Origin: Mycobacteroides saopaulense
GTDB taxonomy: Bacteria; Actinomycetota; Actinomycetes; Mycobacteriales; Mycobacteriaceae
Direction: 5' to 3'
DNA: 64,000 nt
Assembly (NCBI RefSeq): GCF_001456355.1
Contig: NZ_CP010271.1
Span: 1,550,001-1,614,000 of the forward strand
Both the position numbers and the translations under genes were made by a program. Under the pieces are notes generated by a model. That model had not been told where the DNA came from. It was given only the letters and a program-made list of their open reading frames with translations, and searched no databases. Shown here in pieces: positions 17,486 to 27,961 of the stretch. Position 1 is the first letter of the stretch; every line of letters begins with the position of its first letter.

Positions 17486-18549
17486 GAGGCACGGCAACGC
17501 GCGGGCCCCTGATCGGGCTGGCCGTCTTCCTGGTGATCGCCACGGTGTTGACCTGGCTCGTGTACGTCACTCTGCGCCGGGATGTCAAGGGTTCCACGGT
17601 GTCCTACGCGGCGATGTTCACCGACGTCTTCGGGCTGCGTGAGGGTGACGATGTGCGGATCGCGGGCGTGCGCGTCGGGCGGGTCCAGCACATCGAGCTC
17701 ATCGGAACCGTCGCCAAGGTGAGCTTCGCGGTCCAGGACGGTCAGCCTCTGCCCGCCGACGTCACCGCGTCGGTCACGTATCAGAACATCGTGGGTCAGC
17801 GTTATCTCGCCTTGGCACAGACACACTCGGGCGCGGGCGGTTTACTGGCGCCGGGTGGTGTCATCCCCGTCGAGCGCACCGAACCCTCCTTCGATATCGG
17901 CACCCTGCTCAACGGATACGAGCCGCTGTTCGCGGTCTTGGATTCGGCGCAGGTGAACAACCTCACGCAGGCCGTCATCGGGTCGCTGCAGGGGGACACC
18001 GCGGCGTTCGCCACCCTGGTGGATCAGACGTCGACGTTGACCAAGACGTTCACCGGCCGTGACGATGCGCTGGACCATGTGATCGCCGGCCTGGACAACG
18101 TGGTGGGCAGCCTCGCCGCGCAAAACAAGGATTTCGAGGACGCCATCGGCGCCACCCGCTCCGTGGTGGGCCAGTTCGACAGCCGCCGGCCCGAGCTGGT
18201 GGCCTCGGTGGGGAAGATGACCGAGGTGGTCAGAAACCTGTCGCGGATCGCCAGGGATGTTGATCCGTCAGTGCACGAATTGCTCACGCGCGAGCCCGGT
18301 TACACCCAGCACATGCTGGACATCGAGCCGCAGATCGCATACGCGGGTCTCAACACACCGCTGTTCCTCAAGGGTCTGGCGCGCATGTTCGGGCAGGGCG
18401 CCTACATGAATGCCTATGCCTGCGACGTGAACATCTACGGGTTCTTCCCGGGGCTCAACGACGTCGTCCCGATCATCGTCAACGCGGCCACTCCGGGTGG
18501 GCGGGCCAAGCACACCGCACGCTGTAGGAACGCCGGCGATGGCGGCTGA
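17482..18549 (+). CDS. mceB: MceB protein of the Mce lipid importer
   Basis: A 355-residue Mce-family protein with an N-terminal anchor (about residues 8-30) and MCE domain (about 35-120: FTDVFGLREGDDVRIAGVRVG). A helical region follows, and the C-terminus carries NAYACDVNIYGFFPG, the paired-Cys motif common to MceB. ATG 17482 overlaps the mceA stop (ATGA). Confidence 0.92.
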   Translation: MRGTATRGPLIGLAVFLVIATVLTWLVYVTLRRDVKGSTVSYAAMFTDVFGLREGDDVRIAGVRVGRVQHIELIGTVAKVSFAVQDGQPLPADVTASVTYQNIVGQRYLALAQTHSGAGGLLAPGGVIPVERTEPSFDIGTLLNGYEPLFAVLDSAQVNNLTQAVIGSLQGDTAAFATLVDQTSTLTKTFTGRDDALDHVIAGLDNVVGSLAAQNKDFEDAIGATRSVVGQFDSRRPELVASVGKMTEVVRNLSRIARDVDPSVHELLTREPGYTQHMLDIEPQIAYAGLNTPLFLKGLARMFGQGAYMNAYACDVNIYGFFPGLNDVVPIIVNAATPGGRAKHTARCRNAGDGG

Positions 18550-19591
18550 GGTGCGCATGTCCCGGCTCTCCGTTCTTCGTAGACCGCTGGACTCCCACAA
18601 CAAGACCTGGCTCGGTGTGATCGCGGTGGCCGTCGTGGCAGCGCTCATCGGCGCACTGCTGCTGGTGAAGCAAGTGGGCCTGGGGTACCGGCAATTCACC
18701 GCCGAGTTCCTGCAGGCCGCCGCGCTGCGACCGGGGAATATCGTCACCGTCGCGGGGGTGCAGGTCGGTTCGGTGACCGGTGTGCGGCTGGCGGGTGACC
18801 ATGTGGAGGCGACTTTCCGGGTGCGTGACAACATTGCGGTCGGCCGTGAATCGCGGGCCGCGATCAAGATCACCACGCTATTCGGCTCCCGGTATCTGGA
18901 CCTGCGACCGGCAGGCGGCGGAGCTCCCGAGGGCCGGCGGATCAGCCTGCAGCACACCGAGGTTCCCTACGACTTGCAGGCCGCACTGGCCGATTCGACC
19001 CGCACCTTCGAGCAGGTGGACGCCGATCGCATCGCCTCGTCGCTCACCGTGCTCGGTACGCAACTGGACGGGCTGCCCGGTGTGGTGCCGCAGGCCATGG
19101 AGAACGTGCGTGCGCTGTCCTCGGTGATCGCTCAGCGGCGCGAGCAGTTGGGCACGCTACTGACCAGCACCGAGAGCGTCACCGGCATGCTGCGCCGCCA
19201 GCAGTCCGATATCGGCACCTTCATCCGCCAGGGACAAGAGCTGGTGGGCGAGTTCGTGGCACGCTCGGCGGCCTTCCACGCGATGATGCGCTCACTGCAG
19301 AGCATCGTGGAGTCGCTGCGCACCATCGTGGTGGGCGATCACCGTGCCCTCGATGGGGTCATCCACACCATGGAGGAGCTCAGCGGCAAGCTCGCCAAGC
19401 AAGATGCCTTGTTACGCAACCTGCTCCAGATCGCACCGGTGCCCATTCGTGAAATCGCCAACGCCACCGGGTTTGGCAACTCGATCGAGGCAAACCCGGG
19501 TGGGGGCGCTCTCATCGATTCGTGGATGTGTGCGATCAGCGGCCGCGCCAAGCAATTCGGGATGCTCGAGTACTTCAAGGACTGCCAGTGA
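18539..19591 (+). CDS. mceC: MceC protein of the Mce lipid importer
   Basis: A 350-residue Mce protein with an anchor at about residues 22-42 and MCE domain (FLQAAALRPGNIVTVAGVQVG) at about 45-130. The helical part follows, ending with SWMCAISGRAKQFGMLEYFKDCQ-type Cys residues; only these C-terminal Cys stand out. I take ATG 18539, which overlaps mceB by 11 bases; an internal ATG at 18557 is possible. No long proline-rich tail is present, so it is shorter than many MceC proteins. Confidence 0.88.
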   Translation: MAAEVRMSRLSVLRRPLDSHNKTWLGVIAVAVVAALIGALLLVKQVGLGYRQFTAEFLQAAALRPGNIVTVAGVQVGSVTGVRLAGDHVEATFRVRDNIAVGRESRAAIKITTLFGSRYLDLRPAGGGAPEGRRISLQHTEVPYDLQAALADSTRTFEQVDADRIASSLTVLGTQLDGLPGVVPQAMENVRALSSVIAQRREQLGTLLTSTESVTGMLRRQQSDIGTFIRQGQELVGEFVARSAAFHAMMRSLQSIVESLRTIVVGDHRALDGVIHTMEELSGKLAKQDALLRNLLQIAPVPIREIANATGFGNSIEANPGGGALIDSWMCAISGRAKQFGMLEYFKDCQ

Positions 19592-20697
19592 CCAAGATTC
19601 GCACCATCCTCCTGATCGCGGTGGCACTGGTCCTGGTCGTGACCACCGCGGGCGCGGCATGGTCCGTCACCCGGGACAGTGGAACCATCACCGTCACGGC
19701 CCAATTCGACAGTGCCGCAGGCCTGTATCCCGGCAATGTGGTTGCCGTGCTCGGCATGCCGGTAGGGCAGGTCTCCAAGATCACCGCCAGGGGCGGCTAC
19801 GCCGAAGTGGAGTTCACGGTTGACGGTCAGGTGAAGGTCCCCGCCGATGCGCAGGCCGTCACCCTCTCGACGTCAATCCTCACCGACCGTCAGGTCGAAC
19901 TGTCGCCGCCGTATCGCGGCGGGCCGGCGCTACGCGACGGCGACACCATCGGCCTGAACCGGACCCGGACCCCCGTCGAATTCGACCGGGTGCTCGGCAT
20001 GCTCGACAAACTCTCCGGATCCCTTCGCGGTGACGGCGCCGGGGGCGGGCCCATCGCCTCGGTGCTCAATGCCGGTGACGGGGTGGCCGCCGGCAACGGT
20101 GACCGAATCAAGACGGCACTGGACGAGTTGTCCCGGGCCTTGCGCCTCGGCGCCGACGGCGGGGCGCACAGCCGCGAGCAGATGACCGCCATTGTCCGGA
20201 ACGTGAGCGGTCTGTTGGACGCGGCGGCCCGCAACGACGCGAGCCTGCGCCAGTTCGGTTCCACGGTGCGGCAACTCAGCGACATCCTGGCCCGTGAGAA
20301 CTTTGGTTCGGGCAGTACCGGGCGGCAGTTCAACGAGGTGATCGAGCAGACCGGGAAGATCCTGCAGGACAACCGCGACGCCGTCCGCCGCGGTATCGCC
20401 AACGGCAACAAGAGCATCCAGACGGTCTACGACCGCCAGCGGGAGGTCGCCGAATTCTTCGACGTGTTGCCGCTGATGGCCGACAACCTCTACAACGCCA
20501 TCGACCAGCGCAACGGCGCAATACGTGCACACTTCCTGGCCGACCGCATGGTCTTCGACGGCCAGATGGCCAAGGAGATCTGCAATCTGATGGGACTGCG
20601 CCAACTTGGTTGCAGCACAGGAACCTTACAGGACTACGGTCCCGACTTCGGGCTGACGTACATGCTCGACGGGCTCGCCGCGATGGGACAGAAATGA
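19588..20697 (+). CDS. mceD: MceD protein of the Mce lipid importer
   Basis: A 369-residue Mce protein with an N-terminal anchor (IRTILLIAVALVLVV) and MCE domain (FDSAAGLYPGNVVAVLGMPVG, about residues 35-115). A helical region and a Cys-containing end (CNLMGLRQLGCSTG) follow. Start GTG 19588 overlaps the mceC stop (GTGA). Many MceD proteins are longer with a proline tail; this one is compact. Confidence 0.9.
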   Translation: MTKIRTILLIAVALVLVVTTAGAAWSVTRDSGTITVTAQFDSAAGLYPGNVVAVLGMPVGQVSKITARGGYAEVEFTVDGQVKVPADAQAVTLSTSILTDRQVELSPPYRGGPALRDGDTIGLNRTRTPVEFDRVLGMLDKLSGSLRGDGAGGGPIASVLNAGDGVAAGNGDRIKTALDELSRALRLGADGGAHSREQMTAIVRNVSGLLDAAARNDASLRQFGSTVRQLSDILARENFGSGSTGRQFNEVIEQTGKILQDNRDAVRRGIANGNKSIQTVYDRQREVAEFFDVLPLMADNLYNAIDQRNGAIRAHFLADRMVFDGQMAKEICNLMGLRQLGCSTGTLQDYGPDFGLTYMLDGLAAMGQK

Positions 20698-21857
20698 TGC
20701 GACGCAGGCTATCGGCATTCGCCGCGATCATGATCCTCTGCGCGGGGTGTTCCACCGGTGGACTGGCCGACCTGCCACTGCCCGCCCCCGGATTGGGTGG
20801 TGGGGGATACCGGCTGACGGCCGTGTTCGCGAATGCGCTCAACCTGCCCGAGCGCGCCAAGGTGAAACTGGCCGGTGCCGACATCGGCGAGGTGGAGTCC
20901 ATGGCGGCCAGGGACTTCCACGCGGTGACCACCCTGCGCATCCGCCACGACGTCACGCTTTCCGCTGGCAGCACCGCGCAATTGCGCACCGCCACACCGC
21001 TCGGTGACGTCTTCGTGGCCATCACCGCGCCCGAACGACCCCACGGCGGCACGCTTGCCGACGGCGACACCATCCCGATAGATCAGACCGGTGCGGCGGC
21101 AACCGTGGAGTCGGTGCTCAGCTCGGCCGCGATCCTGGTGAACGGCGGTGCGGTGCACAATCTCACCAACGTCGTCAACGGCATGGGTAGGGCGGCCGGT
21201 CCGGACGGTGAGGCCTTCGGGCGCATGATCGGAAAGTCCAACGAGCTGCTGGGCAAGCTCAACGCGCGCTCGGGGCAGCTGGATGCCGCGATGACGCAGA
21301 CGGCCCGGCTGGCGGAGGCGCTCGACGGCAGGAGCGAGGAACTCGGGCAGGTGTTGCACGCGGCGGGTCCGGCGACGGCGACCTTGCAGGAAAACGCCGG
21401 CCAGATTTCCGATCTGGTGCTGCTGCTGGGTGATACCGCGCGCGAGTTGGGCAAGTTCCCGTCCATCGCGGGCACCGATACCAGCGGACGCAGCGTGGTG
21501 GCCGATGCCAACGCCATCTCCCGGTCGTGGAACGACGTGGTGCTGGATCCGGAGACCAGACTGCTCTCGCTCAACCGGCTGTACGCACCCTTCATCAAGA
21601 TCACCGCGGGTTCGTACATTTCCGGCCGCGCCGGTATCGACCGTCTGGTGCTGGGTGCGATACCGGATGCGGGTTTCGGGGGAGATCCGGGCTTCCACGG
21701 CCCCAAGCGATACGACTGGAACAAGCTCGTCGGCACCCTCAAATACTCGTTGTGGCGGCTGCAGGAACGTGTGGTCGGGCAGGGCCCGGAAGCGCAGGGC
21801 CCTGAGGTACAGCGCCCCGCCTCGCCGGAGGCTGGTCTACCGGGGTCCGGGCGATGA
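20694..21857 (+). CDS. mceE: MceE lipoprotein of the Mce lipid importer
   Basis: A 387-residue Mce protein with a lipoprotein signal (hydrophobic FAAIMILCAGCST, lipobox LCAGC), the usual mark of MceE. The MCE domain (FANALNLPERAKVKLAGADIG) spans about residues 40-125, then helical segments. ATG 20694 and the adjacent ATG 20697 are both possible; the first gives the ATGA overlap seen through the operon. Confidence 0.9.
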   Translation: MMRRRLSAFAAIMILCAGCSTGGLADLPLPAPGLGGGGYRLTAVFANALNLPERAKVKLAGADIGEVESMAARDFHAVTTLRIRHDVTLSAGSTAQLRTATPLGDVFVAITAPERPHGGTLADGDTIPIDQTGAAATVESVLSSAAILVNGGAVHNLTNVVNGMGRAAGPDGEAFGRMIGKSNELLGKLNARSGQLDAAMTQTARLAEALDGRSEELGQVLHAAGPATATLQENAGQISDLVLLLGDTARELGKFPSIAGTDTSGRSVVADANAISRSWNDVVLDPETRLLSLNRLYAPFIKITAGSYISGRAGIDRLVLGAIPDAGFGGDPGFHGPKRYDWNKLVGTLKYSLWRLQERVVGQGPEAQGPEVQRPASPEAGLPGSGR

Positions 21858-23053
21858 GCCGCGCGTGGGTGAGCGGGCTGTCGCTCGTTGCGACCCTGGC
21901 CATTTCGGTCGCCTACCTGCTGGTCGCAGTGCTGCATGTGCGGCCGCTGGCGTCGAGTTACCCGGTGACCATTCAGCTCGCCGAGTCCGGGGGCCTGTTG
22001 CCGCACCAGGACGTGACGCTGCACGGTGTGCGCATCGGCTCCGTCGAGTCACTGACCTTCACCAGAGACGGCGTGAACGCGACCGTCACCGTGGACAGCG
22101 AGGTGCGCGTGCCGGCCTCCGCTGCGGTACGGGTCTCCGGGCTGTCCCCGGCCGGTGAGCAATACCTCGACTTCTCCGCGGCATCGGATGCGGGCCCGTT
22201 CCTGTCCGCCGGGGATGTGATCACCCGCGACCGCACCGCTATACCCGTCACCCCGGCGCAGCTGCTGACCCACGCCGACGGCGTTCTGGCCCAAGTGGAT
22301 CCGGTGAAGATCGCACGCATCAAGAAGGAACTGAGTCTGAGCGCCGACGGGCCGCGCAAGCTCACCGACATCGTCGACGGCGGGGTCTTCCTGCTGGCCA
22401 CCCTCGACTCGGTGCTGCCCGAGACGGTCAGCGCGATCAAGGACAGCCGCACCGTGCTGTCGGCGGCCGTGGACGTCAACGGCGGCATCGCGGCCACTGC
22501 CCGAAATTTGCGCGGCACCCTGGCGGGTGTCAACGCGATGGACGGCGGCTACCGCAAGCTCATCGACCAATCCCCGCGAGTGCTGCAGGCCACGGACAAG
22601 CTGTTCGACGACAACTCCGACACCATGGTGCAACTGTTGGCCAACCTGGCCGTCAATGCCCGGCTGTCCTACGTGCGCGTGCCCGCGCTCAGTGCCCTGT
22701 TCCCGGCCTATCGTGGTTCGGCGCTGGAGGCGTTCATCAGCACCATGCACGACCACGGACTGTGGGTGACCTCCGATCTGTATCCGCGGTACGCCTGCGA
22801 TTACGGCACACCCCGGCGCCCACCCTCCTCGGCGGACTATCCGGAACCGTTCCTGTACACCTACTGCCGCGACGACGATCCCGCCGTCCTGGTTCGGGGT
22901 GCCAAGAACGCGCCGCGTCCCGCGGGCGACGACACGGCCGGGCCCCCGGCCGGCGCCGACCTGGGCGCCACCTCCGACCCGACGCCGCCGGGCCGATACA
23001 CCGTGCCGACGCCCTACGGCGGACCCGCACTGCCCATCGAGCCACCGAAATGA
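21854..23053 (+). CDS. mceF: MceF protein of the Mce lipid importer
   Basis: A 399-residue Mce protein with an N-terminal anchor (about residues 7-30) and MCE domain (IQLAESGGLLPHQDVTLHGVRIG). A long helical region and a low-complexity Pro/Gly-rich C-terminus follow. The late Cys pair (YPRYACDYG and YTYCRDDD) is typical of MceF. ATG 21854 overlaps the mceE stop (ATGA). It completes one full YrbEAB-MceABCDEF set. Confidence 0.91.
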   Translation: MSRAWVSGLSLVATLAISVAYLLVAVLHVRPLASSYPVTIQLAESGGLLPHQDVTLHGVRIGSVESLTFTRDGVNATVTVDSEVRVPASAAVRVSGLSPAGEQYLDFSAASDAGPFLSAGDVITRDRTAIPVTPAQLLTHADGVLAQVDPVKIARIKKELSLSADGPRKLTDIVDGGVFLLATLDSVLPETVSAIKDSRTVLSAAVDVNGGIAATARNLRGTLAGVNAMDGGYRKLIDQSPRVLQATDKLFDDNSDTMVQLLANLAVNARLSYVRVPALSALFPAYRGSALEAFISTMHDHGLWVTSDLYPRYACDYGTPRRPPSSADYPEPFLYTYCRDDDPAVLVRGAKNAPRPAGDDTAGPPAGADLGATSDPTPPGRYTVPTPYGGPALPIEPPK

Positions 23054-23952
23054 CGATGCCGACGCACAACGCGCAGCCGCGTCCGGCTTCTGCGGCCGGA
23101 CGTGCGGTGCACACCCGCCGCATCGCGTTCACATTCGACGGGGCGGCGCCCTCGCGGCGGCATTTCGTGGCCGACGACATCGCCATGAGCCATCTGGTGG
23201 CACTCTTGTCGGGCTTCTTCCCGTCCGGTGAGGAGTTCTTCATCCAGTCGGTGCGGCGCTACGACCGGCAGATCACCGACCCCGTGCTCAAGAAGCAGGT
23301 TGCCGGGTTCATCGGGCAGGAGATGACCCACGGGATCCAGCACCGCGAACTGAACACGCAGTTGGTGCACCGCGGCTACTGGGCGACCGGGCTCATGGAC
23401 CGGGTGGGCGCGCGTTTGGTCAAGCGCATGAAACAGCATCGGGACCGGCTGCCGGACAGCGTCGCCCGGTGCGCACTGGCCATCACCGCCGGCGTGGAGC
23501 ACCTCACGGCCATCCTCGGAGAGCAGGTGCTCAGCGTGCCCTGGATACAGCACCAGCTGACCGACCCCGAGGTGCGCGCGATGCTCAACTGGCACGCCAT
23601 CGAGGAGATGGAACACAAGTCCGTCGCCTTCGACGTGTACCGCTACATCGGTGGCGGCGAGCCGATGCGCATCGCGGCGATGATCGCGACCCTGGCGCTG
23701 TTCCTGAGCCGGACGGTGATCCTGCTGGCCTCGATCGCCACCGATCCGTGGGCGTGGCGCCACCCGCTGCGCACCCTGCGCAGCGTGCTGACCTTGCCGC
23801 GCACGCCGCTGTTCGCCGGACTCGGCGCCAAAATCCGGTGCTACCTGCAGCCGGGATTTCACCCCGACGACATCGACCACGGCCCGTTGCTCGAGAAGTG
23901 GCGCCAGGAGTACTTCGGTCCCGAGGGCATCCTGCTGGACCATCTGAAGTAG
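23050..23952 (+). CDS. Predicted metal-dependent hydrolase (PF10118-like), last gene of the operon
   Basis: A 300-residue protein resembling the uncharacterised predicted metal-dependent hydrolase family PF10118. His/Glu motifs suited to metal binding are spread along it: [13 protein letters not shown] (about residue 95-110), AGVEHLTAI and [17 protein letters not shown] (about 180-196). A hydrophobic segment near 215-235 suggests membrane association. ATG 23050 overlaps the mceF stop (ATGA), so it belongs to the operon rather than to glyS, which starts 100 bases later. As the last step it could cleave the re-imported lipid (inference). Confidence 0.8.
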   Translation: MTMPTHNAQPRPASAAGRAVHTRRIAFTFDGAAPSRRHFVADDIAMSHLVALLSGFFPSGEEFFIQSVRRYDRQITDPVLKKQVAGFIGQEMTHGIQHRELNTQLVHRGYWATGLMDRVGARLVKRMKQHRDRLPDSVARCALAITAGVEHLTAILGEQVLSVPWIQHQLTDPEVRAMLNWHAIEEMEHKSVAFDVYRYIGGGEPMRIAAMIATLALFLSRTVILLASIATDPWAWRHPLRTLRSVLTLPRTPLFAGLGAKIRCYLQPGFHPDDIDHGPLLEKWRQEYFGPEGILLDHLK

Positions 23953-24052
23953 CTGCTGCGACCACCGAGGTAAAAAGCTCTTTCTTCGGCCCTTAGGCTG
24001 TTCAGGTCAATTACTGCAGTCCTGTGGATCTCAAGAGGAGCCTGAGCAGATC

Positions 24053-25486
24053 GTGGCCGCCAAGCCGAACAGTGCCGATAGGAAGCCGGTCAACAATATC
24101 GAGGCCGTCGTCAACCTCGCCAAGCGCCGGGGACTCGTGTACCCCTGCGGTGAGATTTACGGCGGTACCAAGTCGGCGTGGGACTACGGACCGCTCGGTG
24201 TGGAGCTCAAGGAGAACATCAAGAAGCAGTGGTGGCGCTCGGTCGTCACCAGCCGCGACGATGTCGTCGGCCTGGATTCCTCGGTGATACTGCCCCGTCA
24301 GGTCTGGGTCGCCTCCGGTCACGTCGACGTGTTCAACGACCCGCTGGTCGAGTGCCTGAACTGTCACAAGCGGCACCGCCAGGACCACTTGCAGGAGGCC
24401 TACGCGGAGCGCAAGGCGGCCAAAGACGCACAACCCATCGATCCCGAGTCGGTCCCGATGACCGAGATCGTCTGCCCGGACTGCGGCAACAAGGGGCAGT
24501 GGACCGAGCCGCGCGACTTCAACATGATGCTCAAGACCTACCTGGGTCCCATCGAGACCGAAGAGGGTCTGCACTACCTGCGTCCCGAGACGGCCCAGGG
24601 CATCTTCGTCAACTTCAAGAACGTCGTCACCACGTCGCGCCAGAAACCACCGTTCGGTATCGGTCAGATCGGCAAGAGCTTCCGCAACGAGATCACGCCC
24701 GGCAACTTCATCTTCCGCACGCGCGAGTTCGAGCAGATGGAAATGGAGTTCTTCGTCGAGCCGTCGACCGCGCCCGAGTGGCACAAGTACTGGATCGACA
24801 CCCGGCTGCAGTGGTACGTGGATCTGGGTATCGACCCGGAGAACCTGCGGCTGTACGACCACCCCAAAGAGAAGCTGTCGCACTACTCCGACGGCACCGT
24901 CGACATCGAGTACAAGTTCGGTTTCAGCGGCAACCCGTGGGGTGAGCTGGAGGGCATCGCGAACCGCACCGACTTCGACTTGTCCACGCACGCCAAGCAT
25001 TCCGGTGAAGACCTGTCGTACTACGACCAAGCCGAGGATCGCCGCTACACCCCGTACGTGATCGAGCCTGCGGCCGGTCTCACCCGCTCGTTCATGGCCT
25101 TCCTGGTCGACTCGTATCACGAGGACGAGGCCCCGAACGCCAAGGGCGGGGTGGACAAGCGCACCGTGCTGCGCCTGGATCCGCGCCTGGCGCCGGTCAA
25201 GGTCGCGGTGCTGCCGCTCTCGCGCAACGCCGACCTGAGCCCGCGCGCCAAAGCGCTGGCCGCCGAACTGCGCCAGAGCTGGAATGTCGACTTCGACGAC
25301 GCCGGTGCCATCGGACGCAGGTATCGTCGACAGGACGAGATCGGCACCCCGTTCTGCGTCACAGTCGATTTCGACTCGCTCGAAGACGACTCCGTCACCG
25401 TTCGCGACCGCGACGAGATGACCCAGCAGCGTATTCCGATCGGCGGCGTGGCCGATCATCTCGCCAAATCTCTCAAGGGCTGCTAG
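24053..25486 (+). CDS. glyS: Glycyl-tRNA synthetase (class II, homodimeric type)
   Basis: A 477-residue class II aminoacyl-tRNA synthetase that charges tRNA-Gly. The early [18 protein letters not shown] segment and [12 protein letters not shown] are signatures of the single-chain bacterial/eukaryotic-type GlyRS. An insertion with two Cys pairs (CLNCHKRH and [10 protein letters not shown], about residues 102-145) may bind zinc. The C-terminal anticodon-binding domain starts around 370. The start is GTG 24053 after an AAGAGGAG ribosome site further upstream. In M. tuberculosis glyS lies directly next to smtB; here the 22-gene operon separates them. Confidence 0.96.
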   Translation: MAAKPNSADRKPVNNIEAVVNLAKRRGLVYPCGEIYGGTKSAWDYGPLGVELKENIKKQWWRSVVTSRDDVVGLDSSVILPRQVWVASGHVDVFNDPLVECLNCHKRHRQDHLQEAYAERKAAKDAQPIDPESVPMTEIVCPDCGNKGQWTEPRDFNMMLKTYLGPIETEEGLHYLRPETAQGIFVNFKNVVTTSRQKPPFGIGQIGKSFRNEITPGNFIFRTREFEQMEMEFFVEPSTAPEWHKYWIDTRLQWYVDLGIDPENLRLYDHPKEKLSHYSDGTVDIEYKFGFSGNPWGELEGIANRTDFDLSTHAKHSGEDLSYYDQAEDRRYTPYVIEPAAGLTRSFMAFLVDSYHEDEAPNAKGGVDKRTVLRLDPRLAPVKVAVLPLSRNADLSPRAKALAAELRQSWNVDFDDAGAIGRRYRRQDEIGTPFCVTVDFDSLEDDSVTVRDRDEMTQQRIPIGGVADHLAKSLKGC

Positions 25487-25499
25487 CCGAGGAGCAGAA

Positions 25500-26894
25500 A
25501 TGACTGACGTCCAGAACCACATCGGAATCGATCCCGCCAGCGCGCCCATCGAGGCGCCGGCGGCCGAGGCGCAGGTCCGTGCCGACGACCGTGGACACGT
25601 GTTCCACTCGTGGTCCGCGCAGGCCATGATCGACCCACTGCCCATCGCCGGGGGATCGGGCGCCACCTTCTGGGATTACACCGGCAAGGAGTACCTGGAC
25701 TTCAGCTCGCAGCTGGTGAACCTCAATCTCGGACACCAGCATCCCCGTCTGGTCGAGTCCATCAAGCGTCAGGCCGACAGGCTTGCCACCATTCAACCGG
25801 CCTTCGCCAACGACGTGCGCGGTGAGCTGGCCCGCCTGGTGACCGAGCGCGCCCCGGGAACGCTGAACAAGGTCTTCTTCACCAACGGCGGCACCGAGGC
25901 CGTGGAGCACGCCGTGCGCATGGCGCGTCACCACACCGGCCGTCGCAAGGTGCTTGCCGCGTACCGCAGCTACCACGGTGGCACCACCACCTCGATGTCG
26001 CTGACCGGTGAGCCGCGCCGCTGGGCCAACGACCCGGGCGACAACTCGGTGGTGCACTTCTTCGGCCCGTACGCCTACCGTTCGGCGTTCCACTCCACCT
26101 CGCCCGAGCAGGAAACCCAAAGGGCGCTGGAGCATCTGGAGCAGCTCATCAACCTGGAGGGCCCGCCCACGATCGCCGCGATCATCCTGGAGTCGGTGGT
26201 CGGCACCAACGGTGTGCTGGTGCCCCCGCCGGGTTACCTGGCCGGGGTCCGCGAGATCTGCGATCGTTACGGCCTGGTGTTCATCGCCGACGAGGTCATG
26301 GTTGGCTTCGGGCGTTTCGGAGAATGGTTCGCCATCAACGCCTTTGACGTCACCCCGGACCTCATCACCTTCGCCAAGGGCATCAACTCCGGTTACGTGC
26401 CCCTCGGTGGTGTGGTGATCTCCGATGCGATCGCCACCAGCTTCGATCACCGTCCGTACCCGGGTGGTCTGACGTACTCCGGTCACCCGTTGGCCTGCGC
26501 GGTCGGTGTGGAGACCATCAAGGTGTTCGAGGACGACAAGATCCTGGAGCGGGTGCGCGATCTCGGCGAGCGCGTGGTGCGTCCGGAGCTCGAGCGCTGG
26601 GTGCAGACGCACCCGAGCGTCGGCGAGATCCGTGGCCGCGGATTGTTCTGGGCCGTGGAACTGGTGCGCGACAAGGAAACTCGCGAGCCGTTGGTGCCGT
26701 TCAATGCCGGCGGTGAGGCCGCCGGACCGATGAACGCCTTCGCGGCGGCGTGCAAGAAGGACGGCCTGTGGCCGTTCACGCACTTCAACCGCACGCACGT
26801 GGCGCCTCCGCTGATCATCAGCGAAGAGGATCTGCGGCGCGGGCTCGCGATCATCGACGAGGCGCTCAAGGTCGCCGACGGGTACGCGGTTTAG
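25500..26894 (+). CDS. Class III PLP aminotransferase (taurine/beta-alanine-pyruvate type)
   Basis: A 464-residue fold-type I omega-aminotransferase. It shows [16 protein letters not shown], the PLP-aspartate motif [13 protein letters not shown] and the Schiff-base lysine in [16 protein letters not shown]. The N-terminal HVFHSWSAQ and overall length resemble taurine-pyruvate and related omega-amino acid:pyruvate aminotransferases. It starts 13 bases after glyS with GAGGAG before ATG 25500, so it may be co-transcribed with glyS. Its stop overlaps the convergent ACC-deaminase-like gene by four bases. Substrate is unproven; gamma-aminobutyrate is an alternative. Confidence 0.85.
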   Translation: MTDVQNHIGIDPASAPIEAPAAEAQVRADDRGHVFHSWSAQAMIDPLPIAGGSGATFWDYTGKEYLDFSSQLVNLNLGHQHPRLVESIKRQADRLATIQPAFANDVRGELARLVTERAPGTLNKVFFTNGGTEAVEHAVRMARHHTGRRKVLAAYRSYHGGTTTSMSLTGEPRRWANDPGDNSVVHFFGPYAYRSAFHSTSPEQETQRALEHLEQLINLEGPPTIAAIILESVVGTNGVLVPPPGYLAGVREICDRYGLVFIADEVMVGFGRFGEWFAINAFDVTPDLITFAKGINSGYVPLGGVVISDAIATSFDHRPYPGGLTYSGHPLACAVGVETIKVFEDDKILERVRDLGERVVRPELERWVQTHPSVGEIRGRGLFWAVELVRDKETREPLVPFNAGGEAAGPMNAFAAACKKDGLWPFTHFNRTHVAPPLIISEEDLRRGLAIIDEALKVADGYAV

Positions 26895-27913
26895 CCGGTG
26901 AAGACGCCGCTGTAGGCGTTCAGTGCCGGCTGGCCACCCAGATGGGCGTACAGCACGGTTGAGCCGGGCTCGATTGTCCCGTCGATAACCAGGTCGATCA
27001 GCCCTGCCATCGACTTGCCCTCGTACACCGGGTCGGTGATCATGGCCTCCAGCCGCCCGCACAGCCGGATCGCTTCGGTGGTGGATTCGACGGGCACGCC
27101 GTACTTTTCGCCCGCCCACCCCTCCAGCACGGTGATCTCGTCGGGGCGCAGGTCGCGTTCGAGGCCGATCTGACTCGCGGTGTGCCGCGCGATTCGGGTG
27201 ACCTGGTCGAGGGTCTGCGGGAGGGTGGCCGATGCGTCGATGCCCAATACCCGCCGCGGTGGGCCCCCGGCATCGGCGAGTGCGGCGAATCCCGCGATCA
27301 TGCCGGCATGCGTCGATCCGGTGACGGTGCACACCACGATGGTGTCGAAGAAGACGCCCAGTTGTTCTTCCTGGGCGGCCACTTCATACGCCCAATTGGC
27401 GAAGCCCAAGCCGCCGTACTTGTGTTCAGATGCGCCTGCGGGGATGGGATAGGGCTTGCCGCCACGGTTTTCGACGGCGGCCAGGGCGACTTCCCACGAC
27501 CGGCGGATGCCGATGTCGAAGCCCGCCGGGTCCAGCTGCGTGTGGGCGCCCATGATGCGTGACAGCAGGATGTTGCCGACCTTGTCGTTGACGGGGTCGT
27601 CCCAGTCCACCCAGCGTTCCTGCACCAGGTGGCATCGCATGCCCAGCACCGCCGCGACGGCGGCCACCTGCCGGGTGTGGTTGGACTGATATCCGCCGAT
27701 GGATACCAGGGTGTCGGCGCCGCTGGCGAGAATGTCCGGGACGATGTATTCCAGCTTGCGTATCTTGTTGCCGCCGAAGGCGAGCCCGGAGTTGCAGTCC
27801 TCCCGCTTGGCCCAGATCTGGGCGCCGCCGAGATGTCGGCTCAGGCGTTCCAGGTGATGGATGGGGCTGGGCCCGAAGGTCAGCGGGTAGCGGGGAAAAT
27901 CGTGTATCGACAA
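26891..27913 (-). CDS. acdS: 1-Aminocyclopropane-1-carboxylate deaminase or related PLP enzyme
   Basis: A 340-residue fold-type II PLP enzyme. K50 in [16 protein letters not shown] is the expected Schiff-base lysine. [18 protein letters not shown] and the late [13 protein letters not shown] also match ACC deaminase closely, and length is right (about 338). ACC deaminase splits 1-aminocyclopropane-1-carboxylate to 2-oxobutyrate and ammonia; the close relative D-cysteine desulfhydrase is the alternative. It lies 48 bases downstream of a GntR-family gene in the same direction, which probably controls it. Catabolism of an environmental amine or D-amino acid is the likely role. Confidence 0.82.
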   Translation of the reverse strand: MSIHDFPRYPLTFGPSPIHHLERLSRHLGGAQIWAKREDCNSGLAFGGNKIRKLEYIVPDILASGADTLVSIGGYQSNHTRQVAAVAAVLGMRCHLVQERWVDWDDPVNDKVGNILLSRIMGAHTQLDPAGFDIGIRRSWEVALAAVENRGGKPYPIPAGASEHKYGGLGFANWAYEVAAQEEQLGVFFDTIVVCTVTGSTHAGMIAGFAALADAGGPPRRVLGIDASATLPQTLDQVTRIARHTASQIGLERDLRPDEITVLEGWAGEKYGVPVESTTEAIRLCGRLEAMITDPVYEGKSMAGLIDLVIDGTIEPGSTVLYAHLGGQPALNAYSGVFTG

Positions 27914-27961
27914 GGCGCTCTCCTGGCGTTGTTCGGGTAGATCGTTGTGGAACAGCGTGTT

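Noticed and set aside
24011..27332. Long minus-strand frames opposite glyS and the class III aminotransferase
   Set aside because: Both are complementary to well-supported genes with active-site motifs; the translations are low-complexity Arg/His/Gly-rich.
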